Shown here: positions 19,301 through 27,212 of the stretch, one piece after another
How positions within the stretch are numbered: position 1 is the stretch's first letter
How the letters are laid out: each line of letters opens with the position of its first letter
NCBI GenBank assembly: GCA_963738025.1
Contig: CAVTWA010000011.1
Span: 186,001 to 250,000, forward strand
Direction of reading: 5' to 3'
From: 20CM-2-55-15 sp963738025
Lineage (GTDB): Bacteria > Acidobacteriota > Terriglobia > 20CM-2-55-15
Length of the DNA: 64,000 nt
The notes under the pieces: generated by a model
Told to the model about the DNA's origin: nothing
Database searches by the model: none
The model's input: only the letters and a program-made list of their open reading frames with translations
Position numbers and translations under genes: made by a program

Positions 19301-19993
19301 GCCGCCCGCGAGGCGTACGCGCTCGGAAGAGCGCTCGCCAGCGGGTTTAGCTTTCTGGACGACATGCTCCTTGGAAACATCGCCTTCTGTCGAGGCCGGA
19401 GCGCCGAGGCGTTCGCACATTTTCGGGAGGCCAGCGACAGGGAACCGAAGTGCTTCTTCTCGGGATGCTCGTCTTCGTCGCTCGCATGGTCCCTCGCCCA
19501 CGAAGGCGATGCGGCTGCCAGTGAGCGCCTGGCAGTTACGCTTCTCCGTTTGCCGGAGCCGGGACGAGTTGCAAGGCTTGGCGCGTGGGTGGCGCTCGTC
19601 AATGTTATCGAGAGCTTCGCGCTCATCGGTCGCCGAGACGAGGCGGCCGCCCTTCTTTCCTCGGCCGAAGGCCTGGCTGCCAGCGGGGCGCATTGTCACG
19701 GCATGGGCACCAGCACCATGTTTGCCACGGCCGTGGGCGTGGCCGCGGCCTGTGCACACGAATGGACGCGCGCCGAAGCGGAGCATCAGCGCGCGGTGCA
19801 ACAAGCTGACGCCGCCTATGCCATCTGTCGGCCCGACGCGCGCGTCTGGTATGCGGACATGCTGCTCGCGCGCAACGATTCCGGCGACCGCGAACGGGCG
19901 CGGGTCCTGCTCGCTGAAGGCCTGTCGCTCTACCAATCGATCGGCATGCCAGGTTTTGCGCAGCGCACAAGCGCACGGCTGGCCGCCCTGTAG
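16346..19993 (+). CDS. Ser/Thr protein kinase fused to an AAA_16-type ATPase and a TPR-like C-terminus
   Basis: The ATG at 16346 begins MLIAGTRLGPYEIHSVLGSG just before the kinase domain; the frame opens earlier but overlaps the divergent pseudogene. The kinase is complete: GSGGMGEV, the AIKVL lysine, HRDLKPAN at ~131, DFG at ~151, MSPEQ. From ~310 an AAA_16/STAND-like ATPase follows, with Walker A GEPGIGKT (~341) and Walker B VVVLEDLHWADE (~455). The last ~450 residues are helical repeats of TPR type (ALRSLGRTSEAVDAYERAVA). This fits a soluble regulator in which kinase output is tied to an ATP-driven sensor module. No HTH output domain. The coding sequence is visibly GC-richer than its flanks. 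Confidence 0.85.
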   Translation: MLIAGTRLGPYEIHSVLGSGGMGEVYRARDTRLERDVAIKVLPPHLTHDADARSRLRREALAAAALDHPFICKIFEIGDHDDTLFIVMEYVVGETLHGRLAAGPPPASEALRIAGEIAEAIEAAHARRIVHRDLKPANVMLTTQGRVKVMDFGLAKQLSPGDGRDGGRARASEAATNPQSSITVSGTRVGTPDYMSPEQVLGDRVDERSDLFSFGIVLCELMTGRHPFRRSSSGETMTAILRDPPSIGESSAANVTSSLSVLARLLAKEPSGRYGTMSEARRELSRLTGGSAPLRSPPAPADEIPRAPERTMVGRDAEHAELVRGLEEAIAGRGTIVMVGGEPGIGKTRLTQALLSDARRRGCIGLVGHCYEGEGAPPYVPFVEMLEYSARTIAPATFRHALGDAAPEVAKLMPELRRMFSDIPAPIELPPEQQRRFLFNAYREFVDRSCREAPRVVVLEDLHWADEPTLLLLQHLAQTIATTPLLVVGTYRDVELDVTRPFVRTLEALVRQRLATRISLQRLPLSGVESMLRGMSNQPPPASLTRVIFQETEGNPFFVEEVFQHLSEDGKLFDAGGAWRPDLRVETLQVPEGVRLVIGRRLQRLSDAARRVLTTAAVVGRTFSLSLLEALETAQPEAALDALEEAERAHLVVAESSAREPRYRFAHELIRQTLAEALSLPRRQRLHARVADAIERVYAASIEKHASALAHHLYQAGTAADEAKTSAYLLIASDQARAAAAHEESLAHLDNALSLWEGERNLRVADLHARRAAALRSLGRTSEAVDAYERAVALFDEGGDLERMADSSVDLSAVHTWNAEPAAALSIIERTLERLGDGSPLFRCRLLLARAFTLGAGVQQDAAFASLAQAQQIQQSLTNPDLDRECAVVQTFFYFHSMQFDRAAQAWRDAVRRSRMANDMWSEADIGFHEAFFALGCGRITEAGRLVGEHRRIAERVGHRHAVWLLKQAESMALLFQGDLEAAEVAAREAYALGRALASGFSFLDDMLLGNIAFCRGRSAEAFAHFREASDREPKCFFSGCSSSSLAWSLAHEGDAAASERLAVTLLRLPEPGRVARLGAWVALVNVIESFALIGRRDEAAALLSSAEGLAASGAHCHGMGTSTMFATAVGVAAACAHEWTRAEAEHQRAVQQADAAYAICRPDARVWYADMLLARNDSGDRERARVLLAEGLSLYQSIGMPGFAQRTSARLAAL

Positions 19994-19998
19994 CTGGA

Positions 19999-20023
19999 GT
20001 CCCCGCCTAACTTAGGCGGGGAC
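19999..20023. repeat. REP-like palindromic element, copy 3
   Basis: Same palindrome as copy 2, only five bases after the stop codon of the kinase-AAA gene, where it could serve as its terminator. The rest of the 19994-20337 gap is AT-richer and holds a candidate promoter at 20169-20197 but no gene. Confidence 0.8.
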
Positions 20024-20168
20024 TGCCGCCCGATTTTAACGTCTGCTCAAAACTAACTCGGACAAACCAGCAAAACCTTTCGTCGAACCAAACGCGACTT
20101 TTCATCCATCCGCACACCACCTACAGGGTAAATGTTCGCTTAACTCAGGGGATCCCTGATTTACACAC

Positions 20169-20197
20169 TTGAGAGCTGGTTTTAGGATCTATATGCT
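20169..20197 (+). promoter_or_regulatory. Candidate sigma70-type promoter for the response regulator
   Basis: TTGAGA and TATGCT are separated by 17 bases, in the AT-richer stretch about 140 bases before the response-regulator start. The match is moderate (5/6 and 4/6 to consensus) and is a prediction from sequence only. Confidence 0.35.
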
Positions 20198-20337
20198 GAA
20201 TCAGCGACAATTGGGGAGGGAAGGAAGTGGCGCCTGAATGGATCCGTGAGATTCGGAAACTCGTTTGTTTGCCGAATTCGAATCGAACTCTGCGAAGCCT
20301 ATAAATACTGAGACTGTCGTTGCATTTCGAGTTCTAC

Positions 20338-20751
20338 ATGGAAACGCCTCGTCTGCTACTCGTCGAAGACCATGCCGGTCTGGCGGAAGCAACGCAGGAA
20401 TTCCTGCAAAGCGAAGGTTTTGACGTCAGGCTTGCATCGTCCGGACGCGAAGCATTGGGGGCGGCGGTTGCATTCGAACCGGACATTGTTTTATGTGATT
20501 TGCATTTGCCCGACATGAGCGGGCTCGATGTCCTCAGTGCGCTCCGAGAAAATTCAGCCGTCGGGCGCCCCCTGCTGGTCATTCACACAATGCCATGGAT
20601 GGATCAGAGGCCCCATGCGCCTCAAGCGGATCTGTTTCTGTCAAAACCCTTAGACAGCGAAAAGCTCGTGATGCTCCGGGCAGAGCTGCGGCGATTCCGG
20701 GGAAATCGAAACACTGACCAAAGTGACGAGGCGTCGGGTGCAGGGAAATGA
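20338..20751 (+). CDS. Single-domain response regulator (REC only)
   Basis: METPRLLLVEDHAGLAEATQ opens a receiver domain with the acidic pair (ED), the phospho-acceptor aspartate in IVLCDLHLPDMSGLDVL and the conserved lysine in FLSKPL. No output domain follows; the chain ends in a short polar tail at 137 aa. Such stand-alone receivers relay phosphate between kinases or act by protein contact. It converges on the hybrid histidine kinase gene (stop at 20765), its most likely partner, together with the CheB-CheR fusion upstream of that kinase. The ATG at 20338 is used; an in-frame TTG lies six codons before it. Confidence 0.85.
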   Translation: METPRLLLVEDHAGLAEATQEFLQSEGFDVRLASSGREALGAAVAFEPDIVLCDLHLPDMSGLDVLSALRENSAVGRPLLVIHTMPWMDQRPHAPQADLFLSKPLDSEKLVMLRAELRRFRGNRNTDQSDEASGAGK

Positions 20752-20764
20752 GCGGCTGCCGTGC

Positions 20765-22195
20765 TCAGCGCAGAACCTGGTGCATCAGCTCGGTTAGGTG
20801 TTCCGGAGAAAGGGGCTTCCTGAGGTAGCTGGCGTGCGCGGCAGTGACCTGGTCCTCGACGTCGTGTTGACCAGACAAAACAATGACAGGGATCGTCTTT
20901 AGTTCCGGGTTGTTGTTCCGCTCCCGGAGAAACATCCAGCCGTCTGTAACGGGCATTACAAGGTCGAGCAGGATGCCGGCAGGATGCCGGGGTGCGTGAC
21001 GCAAATACTCGAGAGCTTCGTCTCCGTTTTCCAGCGAGACCACATCGTAGCCTTCACGTTCCAGAACTTCTGCAACCATCTTGCGGCAGTCGGCATCATC
21101 ATCCACGACAAGGACGACCTTCTTAAGCAGATTTTGCGGGATCGGGCCGCCGGGTTCGGCCGTGGATATGCCGGGCCCGGCTGTGGATCGAGTCGCGTTG
21201 GACTTTCCGGGAGCGGAAGGGATGCGCGGCAGAGTGAAATAAAACGTGCTCCCCACGCCCAGCTGACTTTCCACCCAGATCCGGCCGCCATGGGCTTCAA
21301 CGATGCCTTTGGCGATTGACAGTCCGAGTCCGGTTCCCGGCCGGGCCCCCTTGATGGCCCAGCTGAAGCGGTCGAAGATGTGAGGCAGATCCGTCTGTAG
21401 TATTCCGGGACCGGAGTCGCTCACAGAGAAATAGATTTCGTCCTCGCGCGGTTCGATTCGAACCTGGATCGAGCCTCCCGGGGTGCTGTACTTAATCGCA
21501 TTACCGATCACATTATTGAGTACCTGCAGAATCCGGCTCGGATCACAGTCCAGCTCCAGTTCGTCTGTACCCGGACACTCGAAATCGACGCTTAAAGAGT
21601 TCTGTGCGGCCTGAGGTTCCCATATGACAAGCCCTTCCTTCAACATCCGGCGCATCCCGTGCCGGGTCTTGTCCAGGCGCAGCCGCCCTGCTTCGATACT
21701 CGAGATATCCAGCAAATCCTGAATGAGCCGGTTCATCTCGCCAGCTCTGCGAGCAATGAAGCCGCCCTCGCTGCGCCGCTGACTGTCCGGACTGTTCAAC
21801 ATGAGACGGGCCTTCAGTTGAACGGCGTTCAACGGATTTCTCAAATCGTGGGACACCACTGCGAGAATCGTGTCCCGCGCCGCAACGGCCCTTGTTCTCT
21901 CAGCAAATAACCGCACGTTGTCGATCGCCATCGCAACCCGGCTGGCAACCGTTTGAGCCAGCCGGAAGTGTGCCGGAGAATAGTAACGGCCCGATTCGGC
22001 GGTCGCGAAGGTGAGCGCGCCGAACGTTCGCCCCCAGGTGGTTAGCGGTACGACTATCATCGACCGGATGCCGGCAGCTTTGAGGATGCCGGCATGGGCG
22101 TCGTCGTGCGCCATTCGATCGCGGGCGACTTCGGGGATCTGTTCCAGCAACATGGGTTCGCCCGATTCGATCACTTTGGCCTGCGCCGTCTTCCA
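20765..22195 (-). CDS. Hybrid histidine kinase, C-terminal part: GAF (second half), HisKA, HATPase_c, REC
   Basis: This frame carries the end of a GAF domain (IRSMIVVPLTTWGRTFGALT), a HisKA dimerisation helix with SHDLRNPLNAVQLKARLM, an ATP-binding domain with NVIGNAIKYSTPGG, SDSGPGI and GTGLGLSIAKGIV, and a C-terminal receiver (VVLVVDDDADCRKM, LLDLVMPVTDGW, the lysine in YLRKPLS). It continues the protein that starts at 22991: dropping one base near 22195 joins the two GAF halves. If the shift is real, an internal GTG at 22174 is the only start. The kinase most likely acts with the CheB-CheR-PAS protein encoded just upstream on the same strand. Confidence 0.8.
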   Translation of the reverse strand, partial: WKTAQAKVIESGEPMLLEQIPEVARDRMAHDDAHAGILKAAGIRSMIVVPLTTWGRTFGALTFATAESGRYYSPAHFRLAQTVASRVAMAIDNVRLFAERTRAVAARDTILAVVSHDLRNPLNAVQLKARLMLNSPDSQRRSEGGFIARRAGEMNRLIQDLLDISSIEAGRLRLDKTRHGMRRMLKEGLVIWEPQAAQNSLSVDFECPGTDELELDCDPSRILQVLNNVIGNAIKYSTPGGSIQVRIEPREDEIYFSVSDSGPGILQTDLPHIFDRFSWAIKGARPGTGLGLSIAKGIVEAHGGRIWVESQLGVGSTFYFTLPRIPSAPGKSNATRSTAGPGISTAEPGGPIPQNLLKKVVLVVDDDADCRKMVAEVLEREGYDVVSLENGDEALEYLRHAPRHPAGILLDLVMPVTDGWMFLRERNNNPELKTIPVIVLSGQHDVEDQVTAAHASYLRKPLSPEHLTELMHQVLR

Positions 22196-22991
22196 ACCCA
22201 GCGCGCGGAGCGTAATTCTTCATCAGTTCAGCCAGCGTCTTTTGCTTCCCGGGTTCCGCAAACTTTACCAGGACCCGATCCGTCTGCCCCTCATCGTTGA
22301 GCAGGTCGATTTTGAGCAGATCGGCAAATGCAGGCACCAGGACGCGAGCGGCGACTTCAAGCGGTTCGGAATGCTGGAGTGGAGAGTCGGACATCTCCGC
22401 CAGGTTGGAAAGCAGCTGCAGTTCATCTTCAAAACGCTTCTCCTCGGTGACGTCGATCAATGCCATGCGATAGGCGGTCCTCGCTCCACTGTGGTTGATC
22501 ACAGGTTCGCTGATCATCCGCAAAGTGCGCGGGCCACCCTGCTTGAGAACCAGCGTCAGATCGCTCGTCACGCGCTCCGCCCCCTCCCTGCATTGCTTCA
22601 TATGCGCGTCTAATTGAAGCGGGTTCGCTCGCGCGCCAAGGGTTCGGAACGACTTGCCAATCAAGGCTCCTCTTGGCGTCTCGAGCATTGCGGACGCTGT
22701 CAGATTGATTTCCTCAATGTAACCTTCCGGATCGAGCGTGCAGTAACCGACCGGGGCGAAGTTGTAGAGATCGGAATATCGGGCCTGGGCGGCTTCAAGA
22801 CCCTGTTGAGCCTCGCGCAATTCCCGGTTCTGCATTTCGAGCTCAATCTGGTGAATCTCGAGGTCGTACATCACCCGTTTCGGATCTGCGGCGTCGAGAT
22901 CGGCCACCAATCGGCGGTGCGCGTTCTGAATCTTCTTCAGCTCGAGAATCAGCGCCGCCTTGGACATTTGTTCGAAGTTCTCAGGAGTCAT
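22196..22991 (-). CDS. Hybrid histidine kinase, N-terminal part: coiled coil, PAS, GAF (first half)
   Basis: MTPENFEQMSKAALILELKK starts at the ATG at 22991, overlapping the stop of the CheB-CheR gene by 11 bases. A helical linker (EIHQIELEMQNRELREAQQG) is followed by a PAS domain (YSDLYNFAPVGYCTLDPEGY) with an S-box-like end (YRMALIDVTEEKRFEDELQL), then the first half of a GAF domain up to LAELMKNYAPRAG. The frame runs on to 21900 as nonsense, while the family sequence continues in the next frame. It is the sensor half of one large cytoplasmic kinase; no membrane segment is present. Confidence 0.8.
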
Positions 22992-25900
22992 GAGGTGCCT
23001 TCGGAGCCGCGTCGACCTCAATCGAGAGAAGCGCCAGCGGTTTGTCACCAGACGCCGGAATCCGGCTGCCGCCGATTCTCAGGAGCATGTCATCTCCTTT
23101 ATCCGCGTGAAACGTCATCCGGTAGTCGCGGAAACCAGTCCCAATGGAAAGGGCACGCTTTAAGAGATCCTGCAGTCCCGGGTTTGCGAATTGCTTTTTG
23201 TCCAGCGTCGTGATGGGACGTCCCAGGGGCTCCTCGACGGTGTGGAACACCGCAAGAAAGGCGTCGTTGGCCCAGAGTACGCACGTGTCGTTGTCGACGA
23301 TCAGCAGGGGATGAGTGATGGCGGCCAGAAATCTTGCAGGGTAGGCTGTCACGTCGGTGGTGATTTCCGTCGTGCGTTTCCGGATATCGACGTCCGAAAA
23401 CGAGATGAGGGCGCCCCGGATTGAACGGTCGAGCGTCTGGTACGGGCTGATCCGCAGCGCGTACCAGCGTTGATTGCTCGCCAGGACGTCTTCTTCCAGA
23501 GTGGAGAGGGTTTCGATAACGGAGCGAGCCTTCACGCGGAGATGGTTGGGTTCGATAAACGGATCGATGATATCGATCGGACGGCCAATGTCGGCCGGAA
23601 CCATGTGGAACAATTTCTCTGCGACTGCGGTGTACCTCCGGATTCGGAGATCCAGACTAACGATGACGATTGCCAGGTCGATACCGGCCAGAACGTTGTG
23701 AAGATCATCATTGGTCAGGCTTAGTTCCGCCATCCGGTTGTGAAGCTCGTCATTAACGGTGGTCAACTCCTCATTGGTCGATTGCATTTCCTCCTTCGAG
23801 GTCTCCAGTTCCTCATTGATGCTCTGGAGCTCTTCGTTCGATGACTGAAGCTCCTCGTTGGCCGCCTGGAGTTGTTCGTTGGCGATCTCCTTCTCCTGAT
23901 TCGTCCGGTAGAGGTAATCTCTGGTTACCGCCAGCTCTGCTTCGAGTTCCCGGACTCGTTGTGTCAGCGGCCGCAGGACCTCATTTTCCTGCGCTCCCGC
24001 AGACAGAACAGGAATCTCCTTCGGCGTGGGAAGTTTTTGAAACAGCACCAGGAAGCAGCGGGCCTGTGTTTCGGGGTCTTGAACTGGAATGACATCCAGC
24101 TTGATGACACTGAGCTTGCCCTCGTCGTGGTAAGTGGTCTCGCAACTCACACGCGTCTGCTTGGAGATGGCTTCCTCGATAATTCTCTTGAGCTCGATCT
24201 GGAAAGCCGGACGGACGAACCTGAGGATATTAAAGCTCGCGGAGCCCGGAGCCGGATCGAGGAACGCGCCCGTGTGCCCGCGAAACTGCAGGATATCGAA
24301 CAGATGGTTGATGACGACGCCCGGCGGTCCATACAGCTCGAGAACCTGGCGATCCGCCAATGCCTGCAGATTTACAGTCGGCCGTGTCACCTGCGCATGA
24401 TGACGTACTTCGCGTATGGCGGGCACGCCAAAATTGACATCGAAGCCCGTGTAAGACACCGCTACCGTCTTCTTTGAATAGATCTTGTTTTTGCGGTCAA
24501 CAAGCGAGAACAACTCGGGATCGTCACCGACGGTTTCGGACGACCCCAGCAGGAGGAAACCCGGTGGCTTGAGCGAATAGTGGATGACGCGGAGAACTTT
24601 CTTCTGGCCGACCGGTTGCAGATAGATCAGAAGATTGCGGCAGCTCACCAGGTCGATGCGCGAAAAGGGCGCATCCTTGAGAATATTTTGTCTGGAGAAC
24701 ATCACCGCATCCCGGATTCGTCGCGAAACCAGATACTCGCCGTCCCTCCTGGTAAAGAATCGATTGAGCCGCTCCGGAGAAACGTCGAGCGAAATGTTTT
24801 GCGGGTAGATGCCCCGGCGAGCGATCTGGATGGAGTTTTCGGCGATGTCGGTACCGAAGATCTGGACGTCAGTGCCCGGCGCCTTGTCCTCCAGGAACTC
24901 AAATAAAGATATGGCAATCGAGTACGCTTCTTCGCCGGAAGAGCACGCAGGCACCCATATCCGGATCGGCTCGCCGCTCTCCCGGCGCGGCAGCATGTTC
25001 GGAAAGACCTCGGTTTTGAGCGCCTCGAAGCAGTCAGGCTCACGGAAGAAACTCGTGACCGTGATCAGCATGTCCTCGTACAAAGCTCGGAGTTCGTCCG
25101 GGTGAGTCTGGGCAAATTTAACGTACTCCCCAAGGCGCCCGATTTTGTGCATGGTCATTCGCCGTTCGATCCGGCGGTCCAATGTCGCTGGCTTGTACTG
25201 CGTCAGGTCATTTCCAAATTGCGCCCGGATGAGCATGAAGAGCTTGCCGCTCTCCTCCTCTCCGCCACGGGGGAGTTCAGGGGAAGGCGCCGGGGGTCTC
25301 TCACGACGATGTCTGGTTATGCGGCCAAGCTCTTCGCCGATTTGTTTCGGGGTGAGGCAGAAGTCCGAAGCACCGCTTGCCAGTGCGCTTCGGGGCATAC
25401 CGTCATATTTCGCGGACGAAGGTTCCTGCACGAACGTGATGCCTCCCGCCGCCTTGATCGCCGTGAGACCAAATGTTCCGTCGGTGCCCGTTCCCGACAT
25501 TACGACGCCGATCGCATATGCTCCCTGATCGTCGGCGAGCGACCTGAAAAAATGGTCGATAGGAAAGTGAGGACCGGCAACAACGGGCGTGGTGAGGTAA
25601 AGAGTCCCGTGGAATACGGAAAGATCGGCGTTCGGAGGAATCACATAGATATGATTTGCCTCGAGCAGGGTGCCTTCGGCCGCAGTGACGATCCCGATCT
25701 TGCTGTTCCGGGCAAGCAACTGGGTCAGGGCACTTGCATAATGCGGAGACAGGTGCTGGACGACCACAAGGGCCGCGTTGATGTCGGTAATGTTCCTGAG
25801 GAGTTCCTCGATGGCCTCCAGCCCTCCTGCCGAGGCGCCAATCCCGACGACGAAGCGCCGCTGAGCTTTTTGATTCTGCTCGCGCTCTCCAGTCCGTTCC

Positions 25901-26001
25901 TCGCCTTCATGATCCACCACATCGGCGACCTCCTTCGCCGTGGGAGGATTCGGATCTTTCAATTGTCCCGAATCAGACCCTGATTGGGTTTCCTCTGCCA
26001 T
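22981..26001 (-). CDS. CheB-CheR fusion protein with coiled coil and PAS domains
   Basis: The ATG at 26001 (MAEETQSGSDSGQ) is chosen; the frame extends to 26052 through a palindrome that looks regulatory. Domains in order: CheB methylesterase (FVVGIGASAGGLEAIEELL, VVVQHLSP, VMSGTGTDG); CheR methyltransferase (ALYEDMLITVTSFFRE, RIWVPACSSGEEAYSIAISL, FSRIDLVSCRNLLIYL); a long coiled coil of EELQSSNEELQSINEELE type; then two PAS domains. In chemosensory-like systems these parts set the methylation of receptors, but free CheBR-PAS fusions without nearby receptors are common in soil bacteria and usually pair with hybrid kinases. Its stop overlaps the start of the hybrid kinase, which indicates an operon. 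Confidence 0.88.
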   Translation of the reverse strand: MAEETQSGSDSGQLKDPNPPTAKEVADVVDHEGEERTGEREQNQKAQRRFVVGIGASAGGLEAIEELLRNITDINAALVVVQHLSPHYASALTQLLARNSKIGIVTAAEGTLLEANHIYVIPPNADLSVFHGTLYLTTPVVAGPHFPIDHFFRSLADDQGAYAIGVVMSGTGTDGTFGLTAIKAAGGITFVQEPSSAKYDGMPRSALASGASDFCLTPKQIGEELGRITRHRRERPPAPSPELPRGGEEESGKLFMLIRAQFGNDLTQYKPATLDRRIERRMTMHKIGRLGEYVKFAQTHPDELRALYEDMLITVTSFFREPDCFEALKTEVFPNMLPRRESGEPIRIWVPACSSGEEAYSIAISLFEFLEDKAPGTDVQIFGTDIAENSIQIARRGIYPQNISLDVSPERLNRFFTRRDGEYLVSRRIRDAVMFSRQNILKDAPFSRIDLVSCRNLLIYLQPVGQKKVLRVIHYSLKPPGFLLLGSSETVGDDPELFSLVDRKNKIYSKKTVAVSYTGFDVNFGVPAIREVRHHAQVTRPTVNLQALADRQVLELYGPPGVVINHLFDILQFRGHTGAFLDPAPGSASFNILRFVRPAFQIELKRIIEEAISKQTRVSCETTYHDEGKLSVIKLDVIPVQDPETQARCFLVLFQKLPTPKEIPVLSAGAQENEVLRPLTQRVRELEAELAVTRDYLYRTNQEKEIANEQLQAANEELQSSNEELQSINEELETSKEEMQSTNEELTTVNDELHNRMAELSLTNDDLHNVLAGIDLAIVIVSLDLRIRRYTAVAEKLFHMVPADIGRPIDIIDPFIEPNHLRVKARSVIETLSTLEEDVLASNQRWYALRISPYQTLDRSIRGALISFSDVDIRKRTTEITTDVTAYPARFLAAITHPLLIVDNDTCVLWANDAFLAVFHTVEEPLGRPITTLDKKQFANPGLQDLLKRALSIGTGFRDYRMTFHADKGDDMLLRIGGSRIPASGDKPLALLSIEVDAAPKAPHDS

Positions 26002-26021
26002 GTTTTCCGCACCGCAAGCTT

Positions 26022-26041
26022 GAAGACACACGTGTGTCTTC
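26022..26041. promoter_or_regulatory. Perfect 20-bp palindrome upstream of the CheB-CheR gene
   Basis: GAAGACACAC followed directly by its reverse complement GTGTGTCTTC lies 20 bases upstream of the chosen ATG. With no loop it is more like a dimeric-regulator operator than a hairpin. The only cost is that the longer, less likely start (26052) would place it inside coding sequence. Confidence 0.45.
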
Positions 26042-26215
26042 GAGATCGTCATGAATTAGTTTGAATCTTCTAAATGATTCCTTCGAGCGGTCATTCTCCC
26101 AATGCAAAGCTGAAGCCGCAATGCCTCAGGAAAAAAACTGCATCGATTCAGGAGTTTTACGGGTCGGTCAGGGGCTTGAAGCGCAAATATCGGGATAGCC
26201 AGTGTTCGGCTCCCT

Positions 26216-27088
26216 TCACTGTCCTTTCTTCAGCTCTTCGATACGGTCCAGGAACGCTTTCTCGGATGAGTCGATCAGCGTCTTGTAACCGGCCGGATCG
26301 ATGAACGGGTTGAATTCTCCCTTTTCGAGGCGGGCGTATTTCTGTGACATCTGATAAAAACCCGTGTGCGAACCGACGAAAACATCAGCAGGCAGCGTGC
26401 GCATCACCTTGAAGCTTTTAACAAAATCCTGACGAATGTCCGGATAGCCGGGATTATCGCCAAGATTCGCGGCGTTCAGGCTCAGACTCCCGACAACGAC
26501 GACATCGTAAGTCTTCGCGTTTTCCGCAGTCTTGAAAGTCCAGGTCGTACATCCTTTCGTGTGGCCGGGAGTGAGGTGCGCGGTCAACGTCGTTCCACCC
26601 AGGGTCACCGTGTCTCCATCATGCAGTACGCGATCGATGGGATGCGGCTTGCCGCCTGGCCGGATGTTATTCAGCGCAGGCACATCCTGTTCCATGGCCA
26701 TCACCGTAGCGCCCGTAAGCTGTTTCACCATCGCGTCACCAGTCATATGGTCGGGGTGCGCATGGCTGCCCAGCAAAATCTTGATGTCGGTAAACTTGAA
26801 GCCCAGTTTTTCGACCGCGGCGCGAATGACCGGAACGGTCTCTTCGTAGTCGCTATTAATAAGGATGTGGCCCTCGGGCGTTGTGATCAGAAAGGAGCCC
26901 AGCTGTTCCGATCCGACAAAGTACATATTCCCAATGACCTTGTGAGCGGGAAAAGGCTTGTTCCAGTCGATGCCGGCAAAAGCATTGCCCCGGCCGCCAC
27001 CCTGTCTCGCTTGAGCGGAGAAAATGGTGCTCGTCATCAGCAGTGCAACAGCGATCGTAAAAACGCAGGTCAGTTTTGGCTTTCGCAT
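26216..27088 (-). CDS. Exported metallo-beta-lactamase fold hydrolase, subclass B3-like
   Basis: 290 aa with a signal peptide cleaved after SAQA (about residue 27). The zinc site is intact: HAHPDH at about 108-113, the histidine of TPGHTKG near 173, and GSHTGFY near 234. This spacing and the Tyr-containing last motif match subclass B3 enzymes, in which the HxHxDH set binds both metals. Whether it opens beta-lactams or another ester or lactone is not decidable from sequence. It sits back to back with the divergent tannase gene, and both products are exported hydrolases. No antibiotic-resistance mobile context is visible. Confidence 0.8.
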   Translation of the reverse strand: MRKPKLTCVFTIAVALLMTSTIFSAQARQGGGRGNAFAGIDWNKPFPAHKVIGNMYFVGSEQLGSFLITTPEGHILINSDYEETVPVIRAAVEKLGFKFTDIKILLGSHAHPDHMTGDAMVKQLTGATVMAMEQDVPALNNIRPGGKPHPIDRVLHDGDTVTLGGTTLTAHLTPGHTKGCTTWTFKTAENAKTYDVVVVGSLSLNAANLGDNPGYPDIRQDFVKSFKVMRTLPADVFVGSHTGFYQMSQKYARLEKGEFNPFIDPAGYKTLIDSSEKAFLDRIEELKKGQ

Positions 27089-27212
27089 ATGAGGTGCAGT
27101 CTATAACTGGCGGATGAACCGCACAACGGTTTGGATATGACCGGTGTGCGGAAACATATCAACAGGTCCGCTTGTGTGATAGCTTGAGGCCCATCAACCA
27201 CTGGGAGGCCAT

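Noticed and set aside
8527..22991. Programmed +1 frameshifting to explain split genes
   Set aside because: The shift sites share no slippery sequence, the genes are unrelated, and clear pseudogenes show the same kind of break. Indel error or decay is simpler.
26216..27088. Calling the B3-like protein an antibiotic-resistance gene
   Set aside because: The zinc site is intact, but many environmental members have other substrates, and there is no mobile or resistance context.
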